A DNA stretch of 64,000 nt from Symbiodinium natans (Eukaryota; Sar; Dinophyceae; Suessiales; Symbiodiniaceae), in NCBI GenBank assembly GCA_905221605.1, contig CAJNDS010002143.1, positions 124,001-188,000 of the forward strand, read 5' to 3'. Shown piece by piece: positions 1-14,080 of the stretch (its first letter is position 1; each line of letters begins with the position of its first letter). Under the pieces are notes generated by a model. The model saw only the letters and a list, made by a program, of their open reading frames with translations, searched no databases and was not told the DNA's origin. A program made the position numbers and the translations under genes.

Positions 1-1564
1 AGGACGATTCAATGTTGACATGCCAAGCTGGTGCAGTGGCAAGCGAAGATGGTTTCACTGTGTGGTACGAAACCATCCGGGCCAAAGCACTTGCCATGCG
101 CGGCTGCATATTCAATAGTACCTGCTGAAAGCCGCACCTGTCGTGTCCGTAAACGACGCTCGTTTTCGATGAGCAAACCGAGTCTGAGTTCAACAGGCTA
201 ACACCAAGAGGTGTCTGTTTATCGCATCTTTTCCCTTATCCAGGCAAGTTGTTGTGTAGCTCGTTCGAATCAATGCGCGTGCATCTCTCTGATACTCACT
301 GCTGTGTCTTTGTCCGGTTTGTTCTTGTCCTGTCTGGCCTGTCTGTGTTGGCATCGGCTCCTGTAAAGCCAAAGCAGCAAGTCGCGGATAGGCACGCCTG
401 CATTTGTTTTCAACACATTGTCCCCGTCGTCAAGTGGATGAAGGGAGCTATATCGGGCCACCCACAAAAGGAAAGCCGCTGCTGCAGCCAATCTGGGACA
501 ACCACTTGTTGCCCGTCCACTGGTCTCCACACACCTTCCTGCATTTCCCTGACACATTGGCAGGTTCGTGAATGCTGTGTGCTTCTGGCGATACTGCTGT
601 GAGACCTCGAATTCGGTACCCGCGGTGCTTTCGGAACTTCCCGGAGGATTCGCCGCGAGCTCTAGCTTCGCATGACAGACCACGCAAGCTTCCCTACGTC
701 AAAATGCCCTACCCTCCTTGGTGTCATGAAAGAACTCACTGCACTCCTGAGGCCCCAGCGGTGACCAGCTAGACATCACTGGGGTCAGCTCCGTATACGG
801 CGGAAATCCCATCCTTTACGTGTCGGCTTGAAGCTAGTGTTTCCTCGGCATCTTGCAAAGACCTGGCTATCTTTGATTTTCTTTCAACCTACCTGATCCG
901 AGCAGCATCCCTAGTGGTTGTTTAGATTTGTTTAGGCTCTTCTTTTGGAACGATGAAAGGGGTTCGGGCTTCTTTGCTCTTACTTTGGATGCTTGCAGCG
1001 CTTTCCTGAGCTTCCAATAAACACATAAATGAGAATAGGAAACCGACGGAACCGCCTCAAGCAGAAAAGGATCAGTTGTGCTCAGGCATTGGAGTGCGAC
1101 CCAGAACCCACAAGGCTTGGATTCTAGAAACTACCAAAAGAATGCAAGGACATCATTTTGCACAGAACAGTAAAGCATGCTTTCTTGGGATTGTCGTGAT
1201 TCTTGCAGCCGTGCACTGTGCAGGTTTCTGAACGCGAAAACAGCACCCATCCCTCACCCTAGCTGCCCCTGAGTTTGCGGGGGGTGCGGCAGAATGCGGT
1301 AGGGGCGGGGTCCATGACGAAGCATGGGGCACGGTTTGGGGCTCATCTGGCGGAGGCTCGACAGACTTTGAGGCCCTGGACCACAGGTTCCGTTTTGGCT
1401 TTTCAGCGACAAGTGGCCGTTCAGCAAGCGGGGAGCATTTGCTTGAAGGTTCTTCAGATCGAAAAAGGGTGGGAGGTGCTTCGCTGCAACTAAACCCGCA
1501 TCCACAGGATTCTGCCAGATGCAGACCTCATTGGGTGACCTCATGGCGCGAAGGGGAAGGAATC
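1..1564. other. No supported gene
   Basis: Non-repetitive DNA with only short overlapping open frames on both strands. None shows a recognisable domain, a convincing splice context or a consistent frame. Several restriction-site-like hexamers lie close together near 607-625, but nothing else suggests cloning vector. Confidence 0.5.
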
Positions 1565-4500
1565 TTAAATCTGAAAACCGAAGACCTCAAGGGTTAGCAG
1601 CTTAGGACCAACCGCCCCGAACAAACCTTCAGGCATTGGCGACCTTACAGACTCAACACTAGAAGCGCAAACAAAACTTCCCGTCATCGTCCAATCGTTG
1701 ACAAGCAGAATCGTGCGAACCGAACCGTTGGAAAACAACTCGCACAGCGCCACACTAAGGCTCAAATGATCAAATGTTTCTTGCATGCCGGATGGAGAGC
1801 AGGCAAGGGCGCGAGAGGGAGGGGGATGCGCACTGAGTCGCGGGCAGATTCTGCGGAACAAGGTGGGTGTAGCTTGTCACCTGCACAAAGGCACCCACTG
1901 CATCCGAAGAGATGCAGGAGACGGCAAAGGCCAGACCTGGGCTGTACCCATAAGCTGCTGCACCTGTCAGGTCTTCCATCTTCGTGAAGTTTCGGAAAAG
2001 TTTCCTGTAATGCAAGAAGCAACCAAGACAAGAAACCGCTCCTCATTTGCCCTCTGCTGCAGCAGCAGGTTTGCATGCTGAATCTCAGCCTTGCCAGGGT
2101 GTGTCCAGGCTTAGTATTCGGCTTGTGGGAATGGACCCCTCCGCATTCCAAAAGCCCATACTCCTGAAACACGCTACAAGGCCCGGCTTGCGCAACTAAT
2201 CTTGATGATCGTATCACCAGAGTATCCGCTAAGCCGCTAAGCAGTAGCGTTGCTCCACGAGAGTAGCTCACCTCCCTGCATAGACCTCAAGATGGCCCTG
2301 GCATGTATGGCAACCAACTCCCCTGCCACAACACATCGAGACTTGCAAAACAATTGTGCTCGGCTGAACAGCCTTTGGGCCGTACTCTTTCGTGGCTACG
2401 GCTTCCCAAGCCAACTCCCTCCGAAGCCAACAACATCCGATACTGCTACCGTGCTGGAATCCCGGGTGGCCGAAAGAACTTGTGGCAACTACTTCTTAGG
2501 CAGCGGCCGTCAAAATTGCGTTTAATTCTCTTCCTCGCTCATTTTCGAAACCTGCAAGGGTTCACGAGCTGCAGTCTGGCACAGGCAAGGTAGTCACATG
2601 TTGACCCTGCACTCGCTGCCATCACGACCCATCTCTTCTCAAAATCGCACGGGAAATGTGATGGAAACCACGAGAACATCCATTTGGCTGCCGTCTGGGG
2701 CAGGGGCGCAAGGCTTCGAGTTGCACATCCAATTGCCTGATCCTTTCATAGGCGAATCTCAGCTCCTTGGCCGACATGGCTGAACTCCTTTCGATGGCAA
2801 ATGAAAGAAAAGGGCGAAAACATCCTCTGGACCTTTTGGTTTGGGTTTTGGGACGCGCTTTCTTGCTGGACAAGGGGAGGGGTGGAGCTTCTTCTTTTTC
2901 GCACAAGACCTTTGATTTTGTCATCGGAAAACCCACATCTATACGTGCGTAAGACAACTTGCCTGTGTTTCCTCTACATGTTCTTGGGATGTCTTTCCCA
3001 CACTAAGGGCCCAAGCTACGGACCTTGGCATGCACTTCGTCGATACATCTTTCACCTCATAACCCTCTGCTGCCTCTACCACGACAGCACTGTTTCAGAA
3101 ATCATAAGGCTTAGAGGCTTAGAAACGAGCATCCTCCTGCGAAAAGTCAGAAAGTCAGAACGAGGACACCCAAGGCTGGGGGTGGGGTGAGCCACTCTGT
3201 AACAGACTGGCAAAGGCATTGACCTGAGGCATCTCTCCACACCCAGATCTCTCGATTGTTGAGTATTTTGTTTGCTTGGAATGGGTACCCTGGTCGACCA
3301 TCAGGAATTTCAATTTCTGCCACCCCCACCCACCCAAAACCTTTTGTGTAGTAGAGGCTGCCTTGCTTGGCTCGTTGTTGCTTTACTTTGACGGTACGTG
3401 AGCTCTCCCTTTCACCACCTTGCCACGTTCCATTCTCTTTCTCCACCCACCCCCGTCTTCCCCCTTCTAAGAGTCTAACCTCCGCCCCCTTACTTGTCCC
3501 TACCTGCGCACCTGTTTCGCTTTCGGCTACTCCATCTCCCCTGCCTTCCACAGAGCTGGCCTTGCCGCCCCATCGACCCCCCACCCCCTTGCGCAATTTC
3601 TTTTCTTTTCTTTCTTATCTGTATGGCTTTTTCTTTCTTTGTATCTTTCTCTCTTCCTCTGTGTCTTTCTTGTTTCTTTCCTTCTTTCTTTCTTGGGTGC
3701 GAGGGGGAGACTCCCGCGCCAAGGTGCGCCCTGATCCCATGTCCCCTGCCCTCTTCTTCTTCTCCTTCTTCTTCTGCTGCTGCCCTACTCTCTCCCTCTC
3801 GAAAGAGGCCGCCCCAAGGGGCACGCTCCACCGAGTCAGTCGGTGTGAAACGGGTGCTTGGTGGGGTTCAGTTACACCAAAAGTTTTGTGGTGTGATCCA
3901 ACGAGAAGTTAGGGGAAAACTATCACGATGCTCACCAGCGAGTCTTCTTCTTGTACGGGGCATGAGGAGAAGGGAAGTTACCCTACCCCCTGCGCACTGG
4001 GCGCGTCCACACCAACGAGTCTCTCTCTCTCTCTCTCTCACCAGCGAGTGTCTCTCTTCTTCTTCTTCGGGGCTTGAAGGGCGCACAAGCACCCTCCGCG
4101 CGAGTGTCTGTCTCTGTCTCTCTCTCTCGCTCTTCGATCTGTCTGACTTGTCTTTGCTTACTTTTCTTTTGTCGAATGTTACGGGTTTCTTTCCTTGTTT
4201 CGCTATTTACTTTGCTCTTCTTGCTTTCTTTCCGGCCTTTTGGCAACTTGGCCCCCCAAAAAAAAAGAAAAACAATAAATGAAAAGCACGAAACATGTCC
4301 AGAACGTAAACAATGAAACTTACGGTCCGACATGAAACTGGCATGTCCCAGGTGTTGAGCCACGGACCGACTGGAGTTCGTCAACAAACGACCTGCTCCG
4401 CGCTGCCCCCGCATGGCCCCCGCATAGCCCCGCATTACCCCCGCATACCGCAGTGCCCCGCTATTCCAAGGAAAGTCTGGGCTGAGGTCCGAGCAGACCA

Positions 4501-7500
4501 CCGCTGGGGCTTCCACGGGGCGCTGCCCCTTGCATTGCCTGCAATACGGTGGCGTACAGTGGGTGCAGTTGAGTCCGGTGGAGTATGTTGGAATAGAGAA
4601 GAGTACGGTATGTGCGGTGGAGTACGGTGGAGTACGGTGGGTCACGGTGGAATAATGGAGTATGCTGGAGTATGGTGGATCTGAGGAGTGGGCAACTAGG
4701 CATCGGCACCACCGGCACTGGTCGAAGTTCTATGCTGAGCCAAGAAACTTGCGCCATCGCGAAAGATTTTCGAACGATGCACACATCAAAGAGTGATGAA
4801 TTCCATTCATGCCGCATGAATCACACGAGTTCATGCGCAGGCCTGCGCAGCTCCTGCAGTATGCAAGCAATGAGCAAGAGCTCCGACACTGCGACTCGAG
4901 AGGGTTCAAAAGGTGCCTTCATTTCTCGGACCTCGTTGATGGAAAGCGCTTCCATCCTCTATCAACCGGCACAGGCTAGTACAGGCTATGGGCATCTAAT
5001 CGAGATTCCTTGTAATGAGTCTCGCTCCCCCTGTGTTGAGTATAGTCCTGCAGCTGCGCAAGCTAGTGCAGACAACGGCTGTCCTGCCACTGAAGAGCTT
5101 GGATCTGATCCTCGAGTACCTCTCCCGCAGTCACATGATTGGGATCTACAGCTCTGCTCGAGTGAAACACCTCGGTCCAAGCTAAACAAACCTGCGAGCT
5201 CTGCTGAAGCTGGAAGTGCCAAAGGTGATGTATAGGTAACGGCATAAAGCAATCGCTTGAGGTGGCTCGCATCTATGCTCTACCATAGTTCCCTCATCTG
5301 GCTGCAGGGACTCCTCAGTTGTAGAACGCAGCCCCCTCAACGGAATCATGCAACATGGGTGATGTGCCTCCACGCGTTCAGACTTTATCTGCAGCTCCCT
5401 TGCTAGGAGCGTGCATCTGTCTTGCTGTTCCGTGACCGATGCCTGTAGCATTGCAAGAACTTGTTGGCACGGCCAAGGACAAAAGCTCCCCGCCTCGAGT
5501 TCTTCCATGCGCAACCGGAGTCTCTGCACCTGCCCCACAGCCAGGGACGAACAGCGCAAGTGTACAAGCTAGCACATCGTCTCAGGCGACGGCTTCTCGT
5601 CGAGTTTCCTAGCCGACTCACAAGAACACCCTGACATGCACTAAGTCACTAAGTGTTCGCTGTAAGTCTCCGGCATCAAGCCGGCCTGCATGGAACGTCA
5701 AGGAGCGCAGCGCGATCAGAGGCCCAGCAAAAGTGTGGTGAAAACATGTGAAAACGGTGTCAAAGATCATTGACATTGGCTTCAGTTGCGACCTGTGGTG
5801 CCCGGCAGATGGCTGCCAGGTGGCGTCGCACTTCCAGGCGAAGCCCTTGCATCATCACGCATGCAACGAACTGGATATGGGAATAGTGCGGAAACACACT
5901 TTCTCTGGAAATTGCCGAAGAAGAGTTTCGAGAGGGTGCTCCGGGAAACTTTGAGCTGCCGTCACCCATGTCTGCGACAACTGAGATAGTTTGCCATATT
6001 CATGCAATTGCTCAAGCAACATTGGAGCATTTGCTTTGCAATGCCGCACAAGGCCTTTGTTTGGCAACCCGGAGCCTGCAACTGCCACTTCCGCCGCTCC
6101 GCAGATGTGCAAGCTGGACCTGCGACTCCTGTCACCACCGTCATCACTGTCATCACATCTGCACTATCTGCACCATCTGCACCCTGTGTCAAGCAAACTC
6201 ATGTCCATAGCTCTGGAGAGGCCATGCTTCATTAACGCGGACAGCCACGCCGGTCCATGCCCTGCCTCACACTGCGACCGCAGCTCCTAGCCATCTCATT
6301 GTCATAATTTAGAAAGGTCATCAGAAAGGCTGCCAATTCACTCTCTGTCCGCCAACATGCCTGCTGCCAAGGTACTTCTATCTGCTGCTCTCGCATCTGC
6401 AACAATGTGGCCTCGTCAACCCAGCACTTCAACGAGTGGATAGTTTTGTGAACACTGCCGTTCTCAGAACCTGGGATAATTAAGGTTTGAGGCAGCAACC
6501 AGCAGTTCCAGCTCCTGGACATGAGCCAGAACAGAATAGAAGCCTACATTCTTCATGCCTCGCATCTCCGTCCTTGTGCTTTGCTGCCATCATTAACGCA
6601 CACTCTTCATCCTGACCAAATCCCGCCAAATCGTGGGACATCTGAGCTGCGAGTGCGGTCGCATGTGAAGGAATGAAAGGCCTTCGTCTGCACAGCGGTA
6701 TTCACAGCGTCTTGTGGGGTAAGGTGGCCCTGCAAATCGAAACCCGAAAGGAGCTGCACCATGCCAATCTGTAACATCATTCGGGCATGCACTCTCAGCC
6801 GGCCTCAAGAGCTGCGAGGCGCACCTCCCATATGCACGGGCGAAGCTGCGGGAAAGCTTCGCACTTCTTCAAGATGTCACAACGAATGGTAAACAGCTGC
6901 CGTGCAGCCGACTCTCAGCTCATTCCTTTCAGATCCTTTGAGATTTTTGACCCGGCTAGTAAAGTTTCGGCGCCACTCCAAGCAGCTCGTGCGAGGTTTC
7001 GTGGCAACTTCGCAGATTGGTTTGCGAGTGCTCCTGGGGAGGGGGTTTGAGTTGGGCCAGGCTGCGACCGTTTTGGTGTCAGGTTGAAGGTCGCACGCCA
7101 GCGACATCCAGCCCATGAACATCAAGGACGGCGGGTCCAAAGAAGACAAAAGTGCGAAAGCGACTCAAACTTTTCAAGAATGGTCAAAAAAACACCTACG
7201 AACTTCCAAGCACATGTGTACGGCGAGACATTGCGACCATGCAAGCCCCAAACCCAAACCGACCTCAGATCTCCGCTGAGCCTGACCCTGATTTCTTTCT
7301 TGCTGAATGAGAAACTTCTTTTTTGCGATCGAACTGCCAGCGGCTGTACCAGCAATACTTGTGACTGGGAACTGACTCTGCTGAGAGGCTGCTAGGTCTG
7401 CTCAGTGATTGAACACAAGCTGGGACGAGGAAGGGCAAGGCCATCGACTTTACAAAGGTGCTGACGGGCCCTTCCGCAAGTAAGTACTTGTCGTAGATCT

Positions 7501-7881
7501 TCATGAGCTGACGGAACTTCTTTGGAGACACACATGATTCACTGGTCGGATCAGCATGGCAGTTTGTGGTAAGGGTCTCAATACATGCCCAGCTGCACAG
7601 CTCGACTGTGTTTCTTGCCAAGCACGTCTTCTTGGCCATCCAAATAAAGCTTCGTTGGGGACGACCACGTCAGAGATTCTTTCACCCCTCAAACCGTTCC
7701 ACAGAGCTCGTCTCGCTACGTTGCATTGGCTGTGGAACCGAGTGGCTGTGGGCTCGCTCGGTTCGCTACGTGCTGGATAGAAATGTGAAAGCAGCTTCTG
7801 CCCAAGCAGCCAGCGCGCCTTCAAATGAGCGATTTCCGCCTCCTTCCGTTCCATCGCAAGGGCATGCCTCATGCATTGCAC
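1565..7881 (-). CDS. Scattered candidate exons of coiled-coil protein(s), unrecognised
   Basis: I do not recognise this gene. Several short minus-strand stretches read like real coding sequence and lie apart in different frames, as exons would. They are at about 7780-7881 (charged helix, MERKEAEIAHLKARW), 7440-7560, 6290-6450, 5350-5550 (VQRLRLRMEELEA and a second helix), 5090-5260, 4830-4965, 2690-2820 (KELRFAYERIRQLDVQLEAL), 2003-2095 (AEIQHANLLLQQRANEERF) and 1565-1790. Most are rich in Glu, Gln, Leu and Arg with heptad-like spacing, so a long coiled-coil protein is plausible. They may belong to one gene or to several, and I could not join the splice sites. Pyrimidine-rich and minisatellite DNA fills the probable introns. 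Confidence 0.3.
3395..4135 (+). repeat. Pyrimidine-rich low-complexity tract
   Basis: Almost pure C/T runs at about 3410-3560, 3595-3700 and 3750-3800, and (CT)n dinucleotide runs at 4019-4040 and 4108-4130. Long frames through it on both strands are made of Ser/Leu/Phe/Pro or Glu/Lys/Arg only and are not treated as genes. It probably lies in introns or intergenic DNA. Confidence 0.85.
4381..4680 (+). repeat. Two short imperfect minisatellites
   Basis: At 4400-4455 a CCCCGCAT-like unit repeats about five times. At 4550-4680 a 9-10 bp unit related to GGTGGAGTA repeats imperfectly, alternating with GGAATA and GGTATG variants. No coding role is supported. Confidence 0.7.
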
Positions 7882-9597
7882 ATCACACTGGGTTTTTGTG
7901 ATGAACTCACACTGAACCCGACGAAGATCATGCAGTCACTTTCATCAGAAGCAGATGTGAGGCGAGAACTGGTCCTGCTGAATGCTAAGCCTTTGCTGAA
8001 ACTCTCTGGAAGCACATCTTGCGTTGAACATAAGCACATAAACTTGCATCCAGTTGCCATACCTTTATGCACGTACAGCATGACGTACATATGCCAAATT
8101 GGCTTTTCCAGCAAGCGACAACTGCTCGTAGTGCGGGATGTGTGTTGGGTTGCCAGGCTGGCCTCAGGTGTTCAAAGTGTTCGAATACACCGCCACGGAA
8201 ATTCCGTGGCGTCATCTTCTTGCAAGGGCCAGATGCCGTCTGAGCTTCTTGACATTTGGTATCACTTGATGCCACCTCAAGGCCACAAAAGAACACAGGG
8301 AGCAGGCCCGAGGCTGGGGTTCATGCTCCCGGGATTCGAGGGGGCACAGGTGTAAGGATAGTCTACCTCTGAAGAGTTCACTGGACATACTGGACGTAGT
8401 AACTGAGTTAGTTATGGAGCTCTTGGACTGACAAAGGTTCACAAGTGACACAAAAAAGAGCCGTTCACTGACAGTTCACTTGAAGTGGCACCACCTCGCA
8501 CACACTAACCCCGAAACCATCCTACACCGGACAGCGCAACTGGATTCGCGAAAGAGGGAGCTGAGCGAGCCCAAGACTCCACTCTGCGCCGTGAGATGTA
8601 GGTGCCGGGCTGATGCCGCCAGGGCCACAGCGTCTGGCCTGGCTCGTCTGTGGTCAGACTTCCAGTTCAAAGTTCTCTGAGTCTCGTGTACAGCGTACTT
8701 CAAACTCCCCTGACATACTCCACTTGTGTTGGACGCTGGCCCCGACAAATGCTGCATGCAGCTTTTACAGCAACTCTCAAACAGGAAAATGGAAAATGGA
8801 AACACAGAAAAGCTCTCAGAACATCCGATTATATCCACAAGCTTCGTCAGGAATGCATGGGCAAATCCCCGGAACCGGAGTCGGCTAGCATAGCCGTCCT
8901 GAGATTGGCAAGGAGTGGCAACTTTGGCAGCAAGCATTTCTAAAGAGCCTGAAAGAGCCTAGTGGCTTAGCAACTTTTCGACCTCGGAGAAGTCAACCCG
9001 ACTGGCAGCATGACTCTTCGAGGCTCCTCACAGCAAGTACAAGACATCAACACCTGCGGGAAACCTGCTTTTGGCGAAGGGCACCTTGTCCGGCATGCTT
9101 TGGCCGGAGATGCAGCAACATGGCGTCAGCATGACTGCTATGGGACCGCTTGCAACAAATATGTGGTTGATTCGAGTCAGTGTGGCCTATGGCTTAGTGT
9201 CCCGGCGCCTACACCAGACATGTTCAGACATGCAAACATATGATTCTGCAGCTCCTCTTGTGGACGGAAGGGTGATGTTGGCTCTAGCTCATGATGTCGG
9301 ATCAGCACATTGAATCAAGGGGTCGTAGCTAGAACCATCTCTCATCACCCTAGCTGCTCCATTCCACTCTGGTAAAACTAGGGGCGATGATCGCGGGCAC
9401 CTGTGAAATACGAAGGGTCCAGAAGCCTGATTTTCACGCTTTGGGGTGCGCTGTCTTAAGGGAGTGCCTCCGAAAATGCGAAACACAAATGGAAACATTG
9501 CTTGAGGCAGCTTCGAAAATTTCGAAAATTTGGTGCCCAAAGCGGCTGTAATTAACGCCAAGTTTTTCAGGGAGACTTTGAGAGCAGCTGCGGCATC
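7882..9597. other. No supported gene
   Basis: Overlapping open frames on both strands near 8480-8940 compete with no clear winner. No domain or repeat was recognised. The segment is downstream of the FAD protein gene, which ends at 9598 on the minus strand. Confidence 0.45.
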
Positions 9598-11702
9598 TCA
9601 GTGCTCGTAGTCCAAACCGCTTCCGTACTTCCATGCCTCGAAGCGCCGATGCCTCAGAGCGCACAACAAAGGCGCATGCAGGCGTTCTGGCACAGAGAGA
9701 GCGCTCTCTCCAAGAATCGCATCTACGGTAGCACACTGGGCTCGTGGCCACTGGAATCTTTCCGTTGCCGGCAGGGAGTCCGCGTAGGGTCGCAGCAGGG
9801 GCTCCAACTTCGAGAGAACCGTGTAAAGGCCGAGGGCTCCCAAGTGGCTCAAGGCCGCCCCCACGTTGGATGGGCCCATACTCCGCACAAAGAGTGGAAT
9901 GATGGCTGGGTCACGCGTCATCCAGGAAGTCAGTGTAGGGGCCATGGAAGACAGGCTGAAGACATCTTGAAGGATGGGCATCATGACCTCCGGTCCGCAG
10001 CGTGCAGAGGCGCTGAGAATGCCGCCCATCATCCTTGTGACAAACTCCGGCTCGTCATCTGGGGGTTGCGCTATGGACCGGTACATGGTCCACTGCATCG
10101 AGAGATTCGGTAGATAAGGGTTAATCTGGCTGAGGTGATCTGCCTTGAGCAAATCCAAGGCCAAGGCCTCTCCGATGGCTTCGGTCAACCGCGGCAGATG
10201 CCGGCACAGGGCGCCAAAGCCACCGAAAGACAGGGGAGACTGGATCCCAGCGGCGTCGCCCACTTGGAGCACCCGGTCGAAGGGCGTTGGTAGTGGGGAG
10301 TCCTTGTAGGCCACGAAGCTCGCACACAAGGCTCTTCGAACCTGCAACTGTTCCAGTGTAACCTCAGCGTGCATGAGCCGACATCAACTCATTCGGTTGT
10401 GAAAATACGAAATTCCAATTAAAGTCACGCGAGATCACAAAGAAGGATGGCGCTGCATATTCTTTGCGGACAGGTGACGTCCTGATACTGCGGCAGTGCC
10501 TCGACATACTCCTCAAACACGTCTGCGATGGACGGGAGGTTCTCCAGTCCAGGCAGAACATATGTAAAGTAGTACGTTGTTCTCTCTGTGCCATCCTTGC
10601 CACCATTTGCCGACGGAAAAGCTTCCCAGAAGGCTTGATGACCTGTTGTCTTGGGTGTGCAGCCGTAGAGGTAATCCCCTGAAGTGTTGGCTTCAACTGG
10701 GTAACCGCTTGCCATGGTCCCAACCACTAAGCAAGCTGCGTCTGGTGGCATACCGTTTCGTGCCTGAGCAACGATCGGTGAGCCGGCGCCCATGGCATCT
10801 AGGACGAGCCTTGCCCTCAACTGCACTTTTCCTTCCGGTGCATCCGGTGCATCCGGTGGATTCTGACTCAGTTGTAGCAGGGCTCCGTCATCAAATACGT
10901 CGATGGCTTGGAGCAACGTCCGCTCCAGAATCACTCCCCCGTCATTTTCAAAGCGATGACGTGCTGCGTCCACCAGTACTTTGGGTGAGACACCAGCATT
11001 CAAGGCTTCAGCATAGAACTCCACTGCATGAGTCCCCTCCATCCCAACACGCGAAGACGGCCAGCTGGACTGCAAAGCCTTAGCCGCTTCTTCTCTGCTG
11101 ATGATGCCTTGACTCACCAAAGGTTCAAGCTCTTGCGCATTGATGTTCCATTCTTGGTCACGACCACGAACAACACCTCGCTCTACAATGCAAACAGAAT
11201 ACCCTTGATTCTGCAGAGCTCTGGCCACCAAAATTCCAAGAGTACCACCACAGACAACAACATCAAATGTTTGCGTTCCTGGGTCCGCTGGCGAGGGTAT
11301 CGTCCTTTGGCTCCCCGATCTGCGAACTACTTGTTTGGGGGGCTCAAGGTCCTGCCCCTGTGCTTTTCGAGCGGCCCGCCTTTGGATGTTCTGCCACACC
11401 ATCTCCGCACGTCGAATCCCATCAATCGAGGCGTTCCCTCCCTTGCCTGGTGCGGCGCTGCCAGCTGATTCGCCTGCTGACTGCAGGAATGAAAGCACTT
11501 TTGGAGGCAATGTAGTTTGCTCGCCGACCTTCAACGCTACGAGTTGGTTTCGTGCTGCTCTGCGCGATTTCCTTCGACCTTCGCCTAGAGTTGCAGCAAG
11601 GCCCGAAGCCAAAGCCAACGACGATGCCCATGTTGAGGCAGTTGAGCTACGGTTCAGCCTTCCTGTCGAAGCCAGGGAATAACATACTACACATTGTAAC
11701 AT
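9598..11702 (-). CDS. FAD-dependent lycopene-cyclase-like protein (2 exons)
   Basis: Exon 1 is 11702-10479 and exon 2 is 10362-9598; together they give a protein of about 662 residues. Residues 147-175 form a Rossmann dinucleotide-binding start (VVVCGGTLG, then an acidic end, IVERG). At about 443-456 comes the second FAD motif, VGDAAGIQSPLSFGGFGAL, typical of the lycopene-cyclase-like FAD proteins found in plants and algae. The splice restores the family's continuous run into this region (YQD joined to VTLEQL). The N-terminus has about 140 extra residues with a weakly hydrophobic stretch at 21-38 and then a basic region, which would suit a dinoflagellate plastid presequence; this is inference. 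Family members are assumed to be plastid flavin oxidoreductases of poorly known substrate. It may not be a true carotenoid cyclase. Confidence 0.8.
10363..10478 (-). other. GT-AG intron of the FAD protein gene
   Basis: 116 bp, starting GTCACC and ending CTGAG. Removing it joins two frames in phase 0 and restores the conserved region before the VGDAAG motif. The exon that follows also starts with G (AG|G). Without the splice, exon 1 runs into a stop about 14 codons later. Confidence 0.85.
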
Positions 11703-14080
11703 GTGAAAGCATCAAGACATGAATCATGAGACAAGACCTGCCTTGGAGACGTTCCCTGTCTTGGCCAGCGAGGGATCTGGAGGATTCATGCCGGAGCCCG
11801 CCATCGCTGCAACGGCCCAAGGAGGCCTCACACCATGCCTAAATTGGGAACTCTGCACCCGACTGGGCCCTGGGCATGGAAAGAAAAAAGGGGCGAAAGC
11901 TCCGTCGGTTTACAGAAGTCTGAAGGCTCCGTTGCGGCACTCAAAGTAGTCGGCCCGAAGGCCCTAAGGACAAGTCTGTCACAAGACCAACGGTAATTTT
12001 TCTTGAGGCCCGGGTGCGGCATTTTTTGGGCTTGCTTTGGGTCCCTAAAGGAACCCTAGCCGGTATATAGTTTAGGGACCTCAGGTTCACGCCCTGAACC
12101 GTTGAACCTGCTCCTTCGGTTTACGAGAACCGGACAGCGCTGTCTGCTCGCGGGTGTAGCAGTAAAAATACATCATTTGCAGCTGTTGGGAGGCCGGACG
12201 GGCTGCTCCTTTTCAAGACATGAAGAGGGAAAGCGAGACAGAAGGAAAGACAATACCTAGATGATCACTGTTACAAAATCTGCGGTTTTCCATATTCAGG
12301 AGTTGCAGTTGAAGTGGTCGACACCGCAACACTGCGTAGTTGATCGCACTTGAACCTCTTGAACACCACTAGGTCGTTAGGAATTGACGACCTCTTCCAA
12401 ATGCTGCGATTTGCGGCTTTTGCAGTGGCTGCACATTGTCGCAGCGTGGGTTGTGGCAGCAATCGGAGCTTTGACAACTTCGGAAGGCTGGAGAATACAA
12501 GGAGAACTTGGCATCAAACAACAGTTTCTGCTTCTGCGCTTGGCCTGCAGTGAAGCCAGGGATGTGCGGCAATCCAACGCGCGCATTCTATCAGACCTTT
12601 GCTTGGTGACAAGAATGCTACTTGCTGCCATGTGGGTCTGTTGTCGGACCGACATGCATTGAGCTGTCAGACAATTGTGCACAGTATGATGATCTCCCAT
12701 TCACGGGGCCTCTTGCTATGTTGCCATCTGTCAACAGCCACTCAGATGACTATCCGATATGACGGCCAGTAATTACTGATCCAAGATCACACGGCACGCT
12801 CACATCAAACTTGTCACCAACGTCGTCATCACGACTGCGAGCATGGTCGAGGTCATGAAATTAGCGATCTTTAAACAGACCCTCTTTTTGCTTCTCAGGC
12901 AACGGTCTGTCGCGTCTGTGCCACGGCCTCCCTTGCCAAAGGGAGGTTGCCGGGTCTGCTTGAGTTGCCCTTCCAGCAATGACTTGAACCCCCTATCTAC
13001 TAAGACTTCTTTACTCCTTCCTGTGCAACAAGAACTGGACACCAGCGGCCACTCCAGGGATCCAACATGCTGCGGCTGGCGCACTGCGGCGCATTCCGAG
13101 AGCCGCTGCTTCTGCTCTTGGAAAAACGCGGTCGCACTTATGGCGGTCTCAGTTGGCCTGCACAATCAAGGCCTCACAAATTGGTCCAAGTGTCGACTGA
13201 GTGTCCATGGAGTGTCCAATGAGTGTCCACAGTGCCAGGCTGAGCACGCGCACGGTTGGAATCAAACCTGCCAACCTGCCGTCTCAGTCTGGGACGGCTT
13301 CAGCGGGTGAATCCACTCCATGTTCCAGTGGCCTCACATGGCCATCTCGAAAGAAACTCTACACTCTACACCTTTTGCGCTTCTGGCAGGCAGAGCATGC
13401 GGCTCTGTCTATACTCTGTCTGTGCTTTCTCGGTGCTGGAAGTCTCAGTGCATCTCCGGAGCTCTTCACTCTCCGCACCGGCGACGAGCCTTTGTGACAC
13501 CAGTGCACACATGTGTTCACCTGCATACACCGGTGTTCACTGCGGGTGAACTGTTCAAGTGCTCTGAGCACATTGTGGCTCGCACCCGACTGAGACGTCT
13601 GGCCTCGCTTCCTCGGGAAGAGAGGCATCATTCTAGCGGCATATTGCAGAAACACCACCATACAAAAAGGAAGGGATTGTAGGAGATGCGTAGTTGTGGG
13701 ATTTGCTTCGGCCTTTCCGAACCCAAACCCCAACCTGCCTCGCACAAGTCCTCACGTGACGGCGACTCTTGTCCGACGTCGTTTTTGCCTTCACACCAGG
13801 GGTACGGTGTGCACTGGCATGCACTGATGCAAACGGTGAGGTCTCATACATACCTGCTGTGGAACATCTCGCTAGAAATCACCACTTCAGCACAGCTGCC
13901 TGTCTCGCAGTTTGACCCATCTTGACTGGCAGCGTCAGCCCCACCTCACCAATCTAATTCCAAGCGCATGTTCTTCGCGTTCAACACCATGTTCCAACAT
14001 CCAGCCTCCATACTTTCGTCTGTACAGCCTCACAGGCTCGGAATAAGCAAGGAAGCAAGGAAGCAAGGACATGCACAGCA
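11703..14080. other. No supported gene
   Basis: No recognisable domain. A 92-residue plus frame at 12384-12662 has two hydrophobic stretches but competes with a minus frame over the same bases. Near 12046-12115 lie CCCTAA-like words and a CCCTGAACCGTTGAACCT word that recurs at about 19483-19500. Confidence 0.45.

Noticed and set aside
601-690. Clustered EcoRI, KpnI, SacII, SacI and HindIII sites suggesting vector
   Set aside because: The order does not match a polylinker I can name with certainty, and flanking DNA is like the rest of the window.
3367-4645. Frames of 180-262 residues on both strands
   Set aside because: Composition is that of pyrimidine-rich DNA (Ser/Leu/Phe/Pro) or its complement (Glu/Lys/Arg); no domain.
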